A program made the translations under genes and the position numbers. A stretch of 64,000 nt of DNA, taken from assembly GCA_029202405.1 (NCBI GenBank), contig CP119312.1, forward strand, positions 687,001 through 751,000. Reading direction: 5' to 3'. Below the pieces are notes generated by a model. The model searched no databases, was not told the DNA's origin, and worked only from the letters and a program-made list of their open reading frames with translations. Position 1 is the stretch's first letter, and each line of letters starts with the position of its first letter. Below are positions 1 to 9,041 of this stretch, in pieces. This DNA comes from Candidatus Devosia phytovorans. GTDB taxonomy: Bacteria > Pseudomonadota > Alphaproteobacteria > Rhizobiales > Devosiaceae.

Positions 1-578
1 TCGAGCGGCAGCATGGTGATGGGGGCGCCGGAGCGCAGGACCACGTCGGCGGCTTCGGGATCGACATAGATGTTGAATTCGGCGGCGGGCGTGATGTTGC
101 CGACCTCGAAATAGGCGCCGCCCATCATGACGATTTCGGCGATGCGCTCGGCAATGGCGGGCTGCTTGATCAGGGCCATGGCGATATTGGTCAGCGGGCC
201 GAGGGTGCAGAGGGTGACGGTGCCCGGCTCGTGGGCCATCAGCGTGTCGATGATGTAGTCGACGCCGTGCTGAGCCTCGAGGGGAATGGTTGGATCGGGC
301 AGGTCGGGGCCGTTCATGCCGGTATCGCCATGGACATGTTCGGCGGTAACGAGCGGGCGGCGGATGGGGCGAGCGCAGCCGGCATGGACGGGAATATCGC
401 GCCGGCCGGACAGCTCGACGACTTTGCGGGCATTGTTGGCATTGTGGTGCAGGCCGATGTTGCCGGCCACTGCGACAACGCCCAGCACGTCGAGCTCTTC
501 GGGCGAGGCGAGGGCCAGCAGAATGGCGACCGCGTCGTCCTGGCCGGGGTCGGTGTCGATGATGATTTTGCGAGACAT
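1..578 (-). CDS. Nucleoside hydrolase, IunH/RihA family (3' end outside window)
   Basis: Predicted to hydrolyse the N-glycosidic bond of ribonucleosides to ribose and free base in purine/pyrimidine salvage. The protein opens MSRKIIIDTDPGQDDA; the DxDPGxDDA motif at residues 8-16 is the calcium- and ribose-binding signature of the family. Further on, NITPAAEFNIYVDPEAA matches the conserved NxxxEFNxxxDPEAA segment. About 192 residues are present of a family length near 310; the C-terminus lies beyond base 1. The start is the ATG at 578, directly before the aspartate motif. Substrate preference cannot be read from sequence. Confidence 0.9.
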   Translation of the reverse strand, partial: MSRKIIIDTDPGQDDAVAILLALASPEELDVLGVVAVAGNIGLHHNANNARKVVELSGRRDIPVHAGCARPIRRPLVTAEHVHGDTGMNGPDLPDPTIPLEAQHGVDYIIDTLMAHEPGTVTLCTLGPLTNIAMALIKQPAIAERIAEIVMMGGAYFEVGNITPAAEFNIYVDPEAADVVLRSGAPITMLPL

Positions 579-652
579 GGGAGGGCCTTGAGGGGAGAAA
601 CCGCGGGAAGGTAATGTGCTTTGCCGGCAAAAAGAAGCTGTTGCGGCGCGCT

Positions 653-697
653 CTCGTGGTTCGAGGCTTCGCTTCGCGAAGCACCTCACCATGAGGG
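653..697. repeat. Short palindromic intergenic repeat, family A, copy 1
   Basis: A 45-bp interrupted palindrome beginning CTCGTGGTTCGAGG and ending CCTCACCATGAGG. Its arms pair (CTCGTGG with CCATGAG, GAGG with CCTC) around an inner GCTTCGC/GCGAAGC hairpin. Two further copies lie head to head at 39510-39554 and 39581-39624. It sits just upstream of the AI-2E family gene. Such REP-like elements are common between genes in Hyphomicrobiales. Confidence 0.8.
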
Positions 698-764
698 GTT
701 AACGGAACGTTTGGAAGGGGGCGGCGTTACGGCAGCGCGGTGGGTTATCAGAGACGGAAAAGAC

Positions 765-2024
765 ATGGCACGCTCTGTTAGCAAGCTGGCGGCGCAGGAA
801 GACATGAGCGAAAGCCAGTTCGAGCGCGTGCTGGGCAATGCTGCCCGCATCGCGCTGGTTTTTGTCGGTTTTTTTGCCCTGCTTTTCGCCCTCAAGGAGG
901 GCCAGGTGTTTCTCGCGCCGGTGACCCTGGCCATTGTCATCGGGCTGATGTTCGGGCCGGTGGCGGACCGGGTGGAGCGCTTTGGCGTGCCGCCGGCGCT
1001 ATCGGCGGGTGTCGTCGTCCTCATGCTGATCGGCATCATTGCGGCGGGGCTTACGCTGTTTGCGGTGCCGCTTAGCGAATGGGTGGCGCGGGCGCCGATG
1101 ATCTGGAACAAGCTGCAGACGCAGCTGGCGGATCTGCAGGGACCGCTCGAGGCGGTATCATCCTTCCAGGCGCAGATCACCTCGCTGCTGGGCAGCGACA
1201 GCGCCATGGCGGTGACGGTGGAAGACGGCGGGCAGGTGATCGGGGTGGCCATGCTGGCGCCGGCGATCATGGCGCAGGTGCTGATCTTCCTCGCCAGTCT
1301 CTACTTTTTCCTCGCGACGCGCGACCATATCCGGATTTCGGTGCTGTCGCTGTGCGTGAGCCGCAAGATGCGCTGGCGGACGGCGCATGTGTTCCGCGAC
1401 GTGGAAGCCAAGGTGTCGCGCTTTTTGCTGTCGATCACCTTCATCAATGCCTGCGTGGGCTGCGCGGTGTCGCTGGCCATGTGGGTGATCGGCATGCCCT
1501 CGCCAATCCTCTGGGGCGCGCTGGCGGCGGTGCTGAACTATATCCCCTATGTGGGGCAGGCGATGATGGTGGTGATCCTGCTCGCGGTGGGGCTGGGGAC
1601 GCAGACGGGGCTGGAGAATATCCTCTTGCCGGTGGCGTGTTACGTCGGGATCAATTTCATCGAGGGGCAGATCGTTACGCCGCATTTCATCGGGCGGACG
1701 ATGACGCTCAACCCGTTCATCATTTTCCTCTCGATCACCTTCTGGCTGTGGGCCTGGGGGCCGGTGGGGGGGCTGGTGGCGGTGCCGACGCTGCTCATCG
1801 CGACCTCGATCATGGCGCATGCGCTGCCGAGCAAGCCGATGGTGCCGAGCCGGCCGGTGCGGCGCACGGCGCGGATGACGGATCGCGAGGAGCTTTTGGC
1901 CAATACGGCACGGGCGATCCGCGAGCAGGCGGAGCTGCAGAAGGAGCCGAACGAGAAGCGGAAAGAGGAGCGGCTGCAACCGCCCGAGGGGACGGCGCCG
2001 TCTGGTGTCGAGCCGGTAGCGTAG
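765..2024 (+). CDS. AI-2E family transporter (PerM/YdiK-type membrane protein)
   Basis: A 419-residue inner-membrane protein of the AI-2E exporter/PerM superfamily; family members export autoinducer-2, small solutes or ions, and the substrate here is unknown. N-terminal hydrophobic helices (residues about 25-100) are followed by a soluble stretch and several further helices. The family's conserved region is visible: YVGINFIEGQIVTPHFIGRTMTLNPFIIF, then a WGPVGGLVAVPTLL segment. The tail after about residue 350 is charged and probably cytoplasmic. I chose the ATG at 765; the open frame extends further upstream into a palindromic repeat. An ATG at 804 is an alternative. Confidence 0.85.
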   Translation: MARSVSKLAAQEDMSESQFERVLGNAARIALVFVGFFALLFALKEGQVFLAPVTLAIVIGLMFGPVADRVERFGVPPALSAGVVVLMLIGIIAAGLTLFAVPLSEWVARAPMIWNKLQTQLADLQGPLEAVSSFQAQITSLLGSDSAMAVTVEDGGQVIGVAMLAPAIMAQVLIFLASLYFFLATRDHIRISVLSLCVSRKMRWRTAHVFRDVEAKVSRFLLSITFINACVGCAVSLAMWVIGMPSPILWGALAAVLNYIPYVGQAMMVVILLAVGLGTQTGLENILLPVACYVGINFIEGQIVTPHFIGRTMTLNPFIIFLSITFWLWAWGPVGGLVAVPTLLIATSIMAHALPSKPMVPSRPVRRTARMTDREELLANTARAIREQAELQKEPNEKRKEERLQPPEGTAPSGVEPVA

Positions 2025-2032
2025 CGGCCGAT

Positions 2033-2151
2033 ATTCAGCTGAGGCTAGCCTGCAAATGGCAAGGCCGTCCGCTTCCGGTGCTCACGTACCCAAACGTACG
2101 CTCCGCTCCGGTTCTCCGTCCTCACCATTTTCGACTCAGCCTGAGCTGAAT
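2033..2151. repeat. Candidate intergenic inverted-repeat element
   Basis: The arms at 2033-2046 and 2138-2151 match as inverted copies at 13 of 14 positions (ATTCAGCTGAGGCT against AGCCTGAGCTGAAT). The 91-bp interior contains CGTACCCAAACGTACG. It fills most of the 228-bp gap before the antiporter gene. There is no T-run, so it is not an obvious terminator. No second copy occurs in this window. Confidence 0.35.
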
Positions 2152-2252
2152 CTCGACCACTCCGTGCATCGCGCCTGCCATGCCAATGGACGGCTTGACG
2201 GGCAAGCGGCGGAGCGAAAGAGTCCCTGCCTGATTTTGGTGCGGGGTTTTAC

Positions 2253-4118
2253 GTGGCGGGTGACGTTGTTGGGCATGCGGCCGAGGCGGCTGCGCATGGG
2301 GTGGATCTGGTGCCGATCGTGGCGCTGCTGGGAGCGGCCGTCATCGGCGTGCCGCTGTTCAAGCGGCTGGGCCTCGGATCGGTGCTGGGGTATCTGGCGG
2401 CAGGGCTGCTGCTGGGGCCATCGGGCATTGCGCTGATCAGCGACCCGGAATCCATCCTCACCATCGCCGAGCTGGGCGTGGTGATGTTCCTCTTCATCAT
2501 CGGGCTCGAAATGGAGCCGAGCAAGCTGTGGGCGCTGCGCAAGCAGATTTTCGGGCTGGGCATCATCCAGGTCGGGACCTGCGGGGCGCTGCTGACGGGC
2601 GTCGGCGTGCTGCTCGGCTTTGCGCCGGTGGTGGCCTTCATTTTTGGCATGGGCTTCGTTTTGACCTCGACGGCCATTGTCATGCAGATCCTGGGCGAGC
2701 GGGGGGAGCTGTCGAGTGACAGCGGGCAGCGGATGGTTTCGATCCTGCTGCTGGAAGACCTGGCCATCGTGCCGCTGCTGGCGATTGTGGCGTTCCTGGC
2801 GCCGTCTAGCGGGGGCGAGGATGTGAGCATGGTTGCGCGCCTCGTGGGGGTGCTGATCCCGATCGGGGCGGTGCTGCTGCTGATCTTTGTCGGCCGACGG
2901 ATCATGAACCCGCTGTTTGCGCTGCTGGCATCGAGCAAGCTGCGCGAGGTGATGACGGCGGCGGCGTTGCTGGTGGTGCTTGGGGCGGCGCTGCTGTTCC
3001 AGGCGAGCGGGCTTTCCATGGCGATGGGGGCGTTTCTCGCCGGTGTGCTGCTGTCGACCTCGACCTTCCGGCATCAGCTGGAGGCGGATGTCGAGCCGTT
3101 CCGCGGGATCCTGCTGGGGCTGTTTTTCCTCGCCGTCGGGATGTCGCTGGACCTGGGGATTGTCGGGCAGAACTGGCGGATCATCGCGATGAGCGTCGTG
3201 GCCTATATGCTGGTCAAGGCGACGGCGATCTACATCATTGCGCGGGTGCTCAAGTCATCGCATGCGGTGGCGCTGGAGCGGGCGGTGCTGATGGGGCAGG
3301 GCGGTGAGTTTGCCTTCGTGCTCTATACGACGGCGGTGGCGGCCGGGATCATCGACGGGCCGACCAATGCGATCTTTACCGCCACGGTAATCGTTTCCAT
3401 GGTGCTGACGCCATTCTTCATCATCGGGCTGCGCTATGTCATGCCCAAGAAAGCCGAGCAGTCGATGGACGGGGTGGAGGTGGCCGATGGGTTGTCAGGG
3501 CGGATCCTGATCATCGGCTTTGGCCGCTTCGGGCAGATCGCCAGCCAGCCGCTGCTGGCGATGCGGCATTCGGTGACGATCATCGACAATGACACGGACA
3601 TGATCCGGGCAGCGGCGCAGATCGGCTTCAAGGTCTATTATGGCGACGGGACGCGGCTCGATATCCTGCATGCTGCAGGCGCGAGCAATGCCGACCTGAT
3701 CCTGCTCTGCACCGATGACAAGCTGCAGACGACGCGGATTGCCGAACTGCTGCGCGACGAGTTCCCGCTGACGCGGGTGATGGCGCGGGCCTTTGATCGT
3801 CCGCATGGCATCGAGCTGATCCGGGCGGGGGTCGAGGTGCAAGTGCGCGAAGTGTTCGAATCGGCGCTGGTGTTTGGTGGACGGGCAATCGAATTGCTGG
3901 GGGCCTCGGAAGAGGAAACCCAGGAGGTGGTCGAGGGCGTCAGGGATCGGGACCGGCAGCGTTTCGAGCGGCAATTGGCCGGCGAGGACTGGCGCAATCT
4001 CAATACCCTCCTGATCAGTAATGCGCAGGAGCAGGCGCGTGAGAGCGGCGTCAACGTTTCCGAGGATGCTGCTGAAGACGCAGTAGAAAAGAGCGGAAGG
4101 CCGACCCAGCCAGCGTGA
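2253..4118 (+). CDS. Monovalent cation:proton antiporter-2 (KefB/KefC-type) with TrkA-N domain
   Basis: A 621-residue CPA2-family antiporter, predicted to exchange K+ or Na+ for H+ across the inner membrane. Residues about 20-400 are a string of hydrophobic helices typical of the Na+/H+ exchanger fold. They are followed by a Rossmann-type TrkA-N (RCK) domain from about residue 415, with the nucleotide-binding glycine motif IIGFGRFGQ and an acidic residue after the second strand (IIDND). The hydrophilic tail is about 60 residues. The GTG at 2253 fits the family N-terminus; no strong ribosome-binding site is visible. No KefF/KefG partner is adjacent, so glutathione gating is unproven. Confidence 0.85.
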   Translation: MAGDVVGHAAEAAAHGVDLVPIVALLGAAVIGVPLFKRLGLGSVLGYLAAGLLLGPSGIALISDPESILTIAELGVVMFLFIIGLEMEPSKLWALRKQIFGLGIIQVGTCGALLTGVGVLLGFAPVVAFIFGMGFVLTSTAIVMQILGERGELSSDSGQRMVSILLLEDLAIVPLLAIVAFLAPSSGGEDVSMVARLVGVLIPIGAVLLLIFVGRRIMNPLFALLASSKLREVMTAAALLVVLGAALLFQASGLSMAMGAFLAGVLLSTSTFRHQLEADVEPFRGILLGLFFLAVGMSLDLGIVGQNWRIIAMSVVAYMLVKATAIYIIARVLKSSHAVALERAVLMGQGGEFAFVLYTTAVAAGIIDGPTNAIFTATVIVSMVLTPFFIIGLRYVMPKKAEQSMDGVEVADGLSGRILIIGFGRFGQIASQPLLAMRHSVTIIDNDTDMIRAAAQIGFKVYYGDGTRLDILHAAGASNADLILLCTDDKLQTTRIAELLRDEFPLTRVMARAFDRPHGIELIRAGVEVQVREVFESALVFGGRAIELLGASEEETQEVVEGVRDRDRQRFERQLAGEDWRNLNTLLISNAQEQARESGVNVSEDAAEDAVEKSGRPTQPA

Positions 4119-4215
4119 TCGCCAGTCTGCTTTAGGGGGCTTCCGCATGCTCAAATTAAGTGCAAGACTGGCTCTGCAAGAGGGGAATACATCGTCATGA
4201 AATCTGGATTGCGAC

Positions 4216-6693
4216 ATGCCGCAACAGCCGATCGTTTACGACGCCCCTACGCCGGAGCCACGCGCCACCACCGTTGAGGCCATCCAGGCCGAAATCCTGG
4301 AAAGGCTGATCTATTCGGTCGGCAAGGACCCCATTGTTGCGCGCCAGCACGACTGGCTCGCCGCAACCATTCTTGCCGTGCGCGACCGCGTCATGGACCG
4401 CTGGATGGAGAGTTCACGCGAGACGTGGCGGACCTCCAAGAAGCGCGTCTATTACCTGAGCCTTGAATTCCTCATCGGGCGGCTGATGCGCGATGCGATG
4501 AGCAATGTCGGGCTGATGGAGCCGGTGCGCGAAGCGCTGAAGAATCTCAATGTCGACCTGGGTGACCTGATCAACCTCGAGCCGGATGCGGCGCTGGGTA
4601 ATGGTGGCCTGGGACGTCTGGCGGCGTGTTTCCTTGAGTCCATGTCCTCGGTGCAGATACCGGCCTATGGCTATGGCATCCGCTATGTGCATGGCCTGTT
4701 CCGCCAGGAAATGAGCGAGGGCTGGCAGGTCGAACTGCCGGAAGAATGGCTCGCGCATGGCAATCCATGGGAATTCGAGCGGCGCGAAAGCGCATATGAG
4801 ATCGGCTTTGGCGGGCATGTCGAGCCGGTCACCGACCCCGATGGCACGGTGCGGCAGGAATGGCGGCCCAATGATCACCTGCTGGCGGTGGCCTATGATA
4901 CGCCGATCGTGGGCTGGCGCGGCAGCCGGGTGAACACGCTGCGCCTCTGGAGCGCGCAGCCGATCGATCCGATCCTGCTCGACAAATTCAATTCGGGTGA
5001 CCATATCGGCGCGCTGGAAGAGAGCGCCAGGGCGGAAGCCATCACCCGCGTGCTCTACCCGGCCGATTCGACGGCGGCGGGACAGGAATTGCGCCTGCGG
5101 CAGGAGTTCTTCTTCTCCTCGGCCTCGCTGCAGGACATCGTGCGGCGGCATCTGCAGCAATATGGGGACCTTGGTTCGCTGCCCGATAAGGTGGCGATCC
5201 AGCTCAACGACACGCATCCGGCGATTTCGATTGCCGAGCTGATGCGCATCCTTGTCGATGATAATGGGCTTACCTGGACCGAAGCCTGGAAACTGGTGCG
5301 GGGCACGTTCGGCTATACCAACCATACGCTGTTGCCCGAGGCGCTGGAGAGCTGGCCGGTGTCACTGATGGAGCGGCTTTTGCCGCGCCACATGCAGATC
5401 ATCTACCAGATCAATGCCGAAGTTCTGACCGAAGCGCGGACGCGGGCCAAGTTCACCGACGCGCAGATCGCCAATGTATCGCTGATCGACGAGAATGCCG
5501 GTCGCCGGGTGCGCATGGGGCAGTTGGCCTTTGTCGGATCGCATTCGATCAATGGCGTGTCGGCGCTGCATACCGAGCTGATGAAGCAGACGGTGTTCGC
5601 GGACCTGCACAAGCTCTATCCCGACCGCATCAACAACAAGACCAATGGCATCACGCCGCGGCGCTGGCTGATGCAGTGCAATCCGGAGCTGACCAAGCTG
5701 ATCAGCGAGCGGATCGGGCCGGAATTTCTCGACGACATCGACCTGCTCAAGGGGCTGGACGCGCATGCGGACGATCCGACGTTCCAGGGCCAGTTCGCCG
5801 AGGTGAAGCAGAACAACAAGCGCAAGCTGGCCAAGCTGATCAAGGATCGGCTGGGCATCACGGTTTCGGCCGACGCGCTGTTCGATGTGCAGATCAAGCG
5901 CATCCACGAATACAAGCGGCAGTTGCTGAATATCATTCAAGCTGTTGCCCTGTATGACGAAATTCGTGCGCATCCGGAACGGGACTACGTTCCGCGCGTT
6001 AAGATATTCGCGGGCAAGGCGGCACCGGGATATTGGAACGCCAAACTCATCATCAAATTGATCAACGACGTCGCCAAGGTCATCAACAATGACCCTGCGG
6101 TGCGCGGTCTGCTCAAGGTTGTGTTCCTGCCGAACTACAATGTGAGCCTGGCCGAAGTCATCGTGCCGGCCGCAGACCTGTCCGAGCAGATCTCAACTGC
6201 CGGCATGGAGGCGTCGGGCACGGGCAATATGAAGTTCATGGCGAATGGCGCCATCACCATCGGGACGATGGACGGCGCCAATGTCGAGATGCACAAGGAA
6301 GTGGGGGACGACAATATCGTGATTTTCGGCCTCACGACCGAAGAGGTGAACGACAAGCGCGCCAAGAGCGAGGTGCCACGTGGCGCCATCGACAGCTCGC
6401 CTCGGCTCAAGGAAGCGCTGGAGTCGATTTCCTCGGGCGTGTTCTCGCCCGATGATCCGCATCGCTATCGCGATCTGATCGGGGGGCTTTACGATCACGA
6501 CTGGTTCATGGTGGCGCGCGACTTCGATGCCTATGTGACAGCACAGGCAGAGGTCGACACGCTGTGGCGCGACAAGAAGCGCTGGAATGCCATGGCCGTG
6601 CGCAATACGGCGCGGGTCGGTTTCTTCTCGTCGGATCGAACAATACGGCAATATGCCCAGGATATCTGGGGCGCCGAAGCAACGAGTAAATAG
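4216..6693 (+). CDS. glgP: Glycogen/starch/alpha-glucan phosphorylase
   Basis: Releases glucose-1-phosphate from the non-reducing ends of glycogen in the cytoplasm. The 825-residue length is normal for the family. The pyridoxal-phosphate site EASGTGNMKFMANGA begins at residue 665, with the Schiff-base lysine at 673, followed by the conserved TIGTMDGANVE. It is the first gene of an operon that runs glgP-glgB-glgC-glgA-pgm-glgX without a visible internal terminator. The 97-bp upstream gap contains an 8-bp inverted repeat (4121-4128 and 4165-4172) that may be regulatory. The ribosome-binding site before this ATG is weak. Confidence 0.95.
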   Translation: MPQQPIVYDAPTPEPRATTVEAIQAEILERLIYSVGKDPIVARQHDWLAATILAVRDRVMDRWMESSRETWRTSKKRVYYLSLEFLIGRLMRDAMSNVGLMEPVREALKNLNVDLGDLINLEPDAALGNGGLGRLAACFLESMSSVQIPAYGYGIRYVHGLFRQEMSEGWQVELPEEWLAHGNPWEFERRESAYEIGFGGHVEPVTDPDGTVRQEWRPNDHLLAVAYDTPIVGWRGSRVNTLRLWSAQPIDPILLDKFNSGDHIGALEESARAEAITRVLYPADSTAAGQELRLRQEFFFSSASLQDIVRRHLQQYGDLGSLPDKVAIQLNDTHPAISIAELMRILVDDNGLTWTEAWKLVRGTFGYTNHTLLPEALESWPVSLMERLLPRHMQIIYQINAEVLTEARTRAKFTDAQIANVSLIDENAGRRVRMGQLAFVGSHSINGVSALHTELMKQTVFADLHKLYPDRINNKTNGITPRRWLMQCNPELTKLISERIGPEFLDDIDLLKGLDAHADDPTFQGQFAEVKQNNKRKLAKLIKDRLGITVSADALFDVQIKRIHEYKRQLLNIIQAVALYDEIRAHPERDYVPRVKIFAGKAAPGYWNAKLIIKLINDVAKVINNDPAVRGLLKVVFLPNYNVSLAEVIVPAADLSEQISTAGMEASGTGNMKFMANGAITIGTMDGANVEMHKEVGDDNIVIFGLTTEEVNDKRAKSEVPRGAIDSSPRLKEALESISSGVFSPDDPHRYRDLIGGLYDHDWFMVARDFDAYVTAQAEVDTLWRDKKRWNAMAVRNTARVGFFSSDRTIRQYAQDIWGAEATSK

Positions 6694-6792
6694 CATGAGC
6701 AGGGGGCGGATAGCGGCGGACAAGACCGGCGCCGCCCCTTCAAGTTGGTTCGGGCGGTCCTATAGTGTGGCCGCCACAGGGGGGATGTGCGT

Positions 6793-8988
6793 GTGAGCAA
6801 GGAAAACTGGCAAGCTGACTCGCGGGAAGTCGAAGCGGTGGTTGCCGGCCGGCATGCAAACCCCTTTGCCTTTCTCGGACTGCACGAAGTGGGCGGCCAG
6901 TGGGTGCTTCGTGCCTTTATTCCCCATGCCGAACTGGTCAGTGCCTATAGCCTGGATGGAACCGAGCTGGGCCATCTGATTCCACGCCATGCGGGCGGAT
7001 TCTTTGAAGGCAAGGTGGCGATCAGCACGCGCCAGCCGATTCGCTACCGCGCCAAGAATGCCGGTGGCGAATGGGATGTGTTCGATCCCTATAGCTTCGG
7101 GCCTGTGCTGGGGCCAATGGACGATTACTATATCGGCGAAGGCAATCACCTGCGGCTGTTCGACAAACTGGGCAGCCATGAAATGGAATTCGAGGGCATT
7201 CACGGCACGCATTTTGCGGTCTGGGCGCCCAATGCGCAGCGCGTGAGCGTCGTCGGGCCTTGGAACGAGTGGGACGGCCGGCGCCACCCGATGCGCAACC
7301 GCTTCGAGAACGGCATCTGGGAAGTGTTCATCCCGGTGCTGGGGACCGGCACGATCTACAAGTATGAGATCGTCGGGTCCGATGGCGTGGTGCAGCCGCT
7401 CAAGGCAGATCCGTTTGCGCGGCAGGCCGAGATGCGGCCGCGCACGGCTTCGGTGGTGCCCGACCCGACCGAATTTGTCTGGACGGACCAGCAGTATATC
7501 GAAGAGCGGGCGGCGCGCGACTGGCGCCGGACGCCGATGTCGATCTACGAGGTACACCTGGGCAGCTGGCGGCGGCGGCCGGATGGCGGCTTTTTGAGCT
7601 ATGACCAATTGGCCGAGCAGCTGGTGCCCTATGCGGCGGACATGGGCTATACCCATATCGAGCTGCTGCCGATCACCGAGCATCCGTTCGATCCGAGCTG
7701 GGGTTATCAGCCGACGGGCATGTATGCGCCGACGGCACGCTTTGGCGATCCGGCGGGCTTTGCGCGCTTCGTCAATGCGGCGCATGAGGCCGGGCTGGGC
7801 GTGATCCTTGACTGGGTGCCGGCGCATTTCCCGACCGACGCGCATGGACTATCCAATTTCGACGGTACGGCGCTCTATGAGCATGCCGATCCGCGGCAGG
7901 GCTATCACCCTGACTGGAACACGGCGATCTACAATTTCGGGCGCAAGGAAGTGGTCAGCTTCCTCGTCAACAATGCGCTCTACTGGCTGGAGAAGTTCCA
8001 TCTCGACGGGTTGCGCGTCGATGCAGTGGCATCGATGCTCTACCTCGACTATTCGCGCCAGCACGGCGAGTGGGTGCCCAACAAGTTCGGCGGCAACCAG
8101 AATCTCGAAGCGGTGGAATTCCTCAAGCGGGTGAATTCGGAAGCCTATCGGCTGCATCCCGGCACGTTCATGATCGCCGAGGAGTCCACCTCGTGGCCCG
8201 GCGTCAGCGCGCCGACCAATAACGGCGGGCTGGGCTTCGGCTTCAAGTGGAACATGGGCTTCATGAACGATACCCTGCGCTACATGAGCCGCGAGGCCGT
8301 GCATCGCAAGTATCACCACAACGACATGACCTTTGGCGCGGTCTATGCCTTCAGCGAGAATTTCGTGCTGCCGCTGAGCCATGACGAAGTGGTGCATGGC
8401 AAGAAGTCGCTGCTGGAAAAGATGCCGGGCGACGACTGGCAGCAGTTTGCGAATCTGCGGGCGTTCTATGCCTTCATGTGGGGGTTTCCGGGCAAGAAGC
8501 TGCTGTTCATGGGCCAGGAATTCGCCCAGCGCGAGGAATGGGCCGAGAGCAAGTCGCTCGACTGGTATCTGCTTGAGGCGGGCATGCACGAGGGCATGCG
8601 GCGGCTGGTGGCCGACCTTAACCTCGCCTACCGGCAATTGCCGGCGCTGCATGAGCGCGACAACGAGCCGGACGGGTTCGAATGGGTGATCGGCAATGAT
8701 CACGCCAATTCGGTATTTGCCTGGCTGCGCAGGGCGCCGGGCAGCGATCCGATCCTGGTCGTTTCCAATTTCACGCCAGTGCCACGCAGCGGGTACAGGA
8801 TCCCCATGCCGCTGGCCGGCAAATGGGTGGAACGGATCAATACGGATGCCGGTTGGTATGCCGGGTCCAATACGGGCAATCAGGGCGCGGTGACGGCCCA
8901 TGCTGTCGAGGGGCAGCACTGGCCGGCGGAGGCGGAACTCTATCTGCCGCCGCTGTCGACGCTCTATCTCAAATACGAGCCGGAATAG
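6793..8988 (+). CDS. glgB: 1,4-alpha-glucan branching enzyme
   Basis: Cuts alpha-1,4 chains and re-attaches them through alpha-1,6 links, creating glycogen branch points. It has N-terminal branching-enzyme and CBM48 modules (residues about 1-210) and a GH13 barrel. DGLRVDAVASMLYLDY carries the nucleophile Asp near residue 410, AEEST the acid/base Glu, and PLSHDEVVHGKKSL the transition-state Asp; a C-terminal all-beta domain follows. The GTG at 6793 lies 8 nt after AGGGGGG (6778-6784); a GTG at 6787 in the same frame is too close to that site. It follows glgP by 99 bp. Confidence 0.95.
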   Translation: MSKENWQADSREVEAVVAGRHANPFAFLGLHEVGGQWVLRAFIPHAELVSAYSLDGTELGHLIPRHAGGFFEGKVAISTRQPIRYRAKNAGGEWDVFDPYSFGPVLGPMDDYYIGEGNHLRLFDKLGSHEMEFEGIHGTHFAVWAPNAQRVSVVGPWNEWDGRRHPMRNRFENGIWEVFIPVLGTGTIYKYEIVGSDGVVQPLKADPFARQAEMRPRTASVVPDPTEFVWTDQQYIEERAARDWRRTPMSIYEVHLGSWRRRPDGGFLSYDQLAEQLVPYAADMGYTHIELLPITEHPFDPSWGYQPTGMYAPTARFGDPAGFARFVNAAHEAGLGVILDWVPAHFPTDAHGLSNFDGTALYEHADPRQGYHPDWNTAIYNFGRKEVVSFLVNNALYWLEKFHLDGLRVDAVASMLYLDYSRQHGEWVPNKFGGNQNLEAVEFLKRVNSEAYRLHPGTFMIAEESTSWPGVSAPTNNGGLGFGFKWNMGFMNDTLRYMSREAVHRKYHHNDMTFGAVYAFSENFVLPLSHDEVVHGKKSLLEKMPGDDWQQFANLRAFYAFMWGFPGKKLLFMGQEFAQREEWAESKSLDWYLLEAGMHEGMRRLVADLNLAYRQLPALHERDNEPDGFEWVIGNDHANSVFAWLRRAPGSDPILVVSNFTPVPRSGYRIPMPLAGKWVERINTDAGWYAGSNTGNQGAVTAHAVEGQHWPAEAELYLPPLSTLYLKYEPE

Positions 8989-9041
8989 ATGGCGCAAGAT
9001 TTATGAGTCCCGGGGAACGGGCTTAGTGGAGGGTGACAATA

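Noticed and set aside
4121..4172. An 8-bp inverted repeat (GCCAGTCT/AGACTGGC) in the glgP leader
   Set aside because: The spacer of 36 nt and the lack of a T-run or known motif give no clear function; noted only in the glgP entry.
4198..4278. A 26-codon frame starting at ATG 4198, just before glgP, with GAGGGG upstream
   Set aside because: The frame is unrelated to glgP, has no diagnostic amino acid run and no attenuator-like stems; it may simply be chance, although it has a better ribosome-binding site than glgP.
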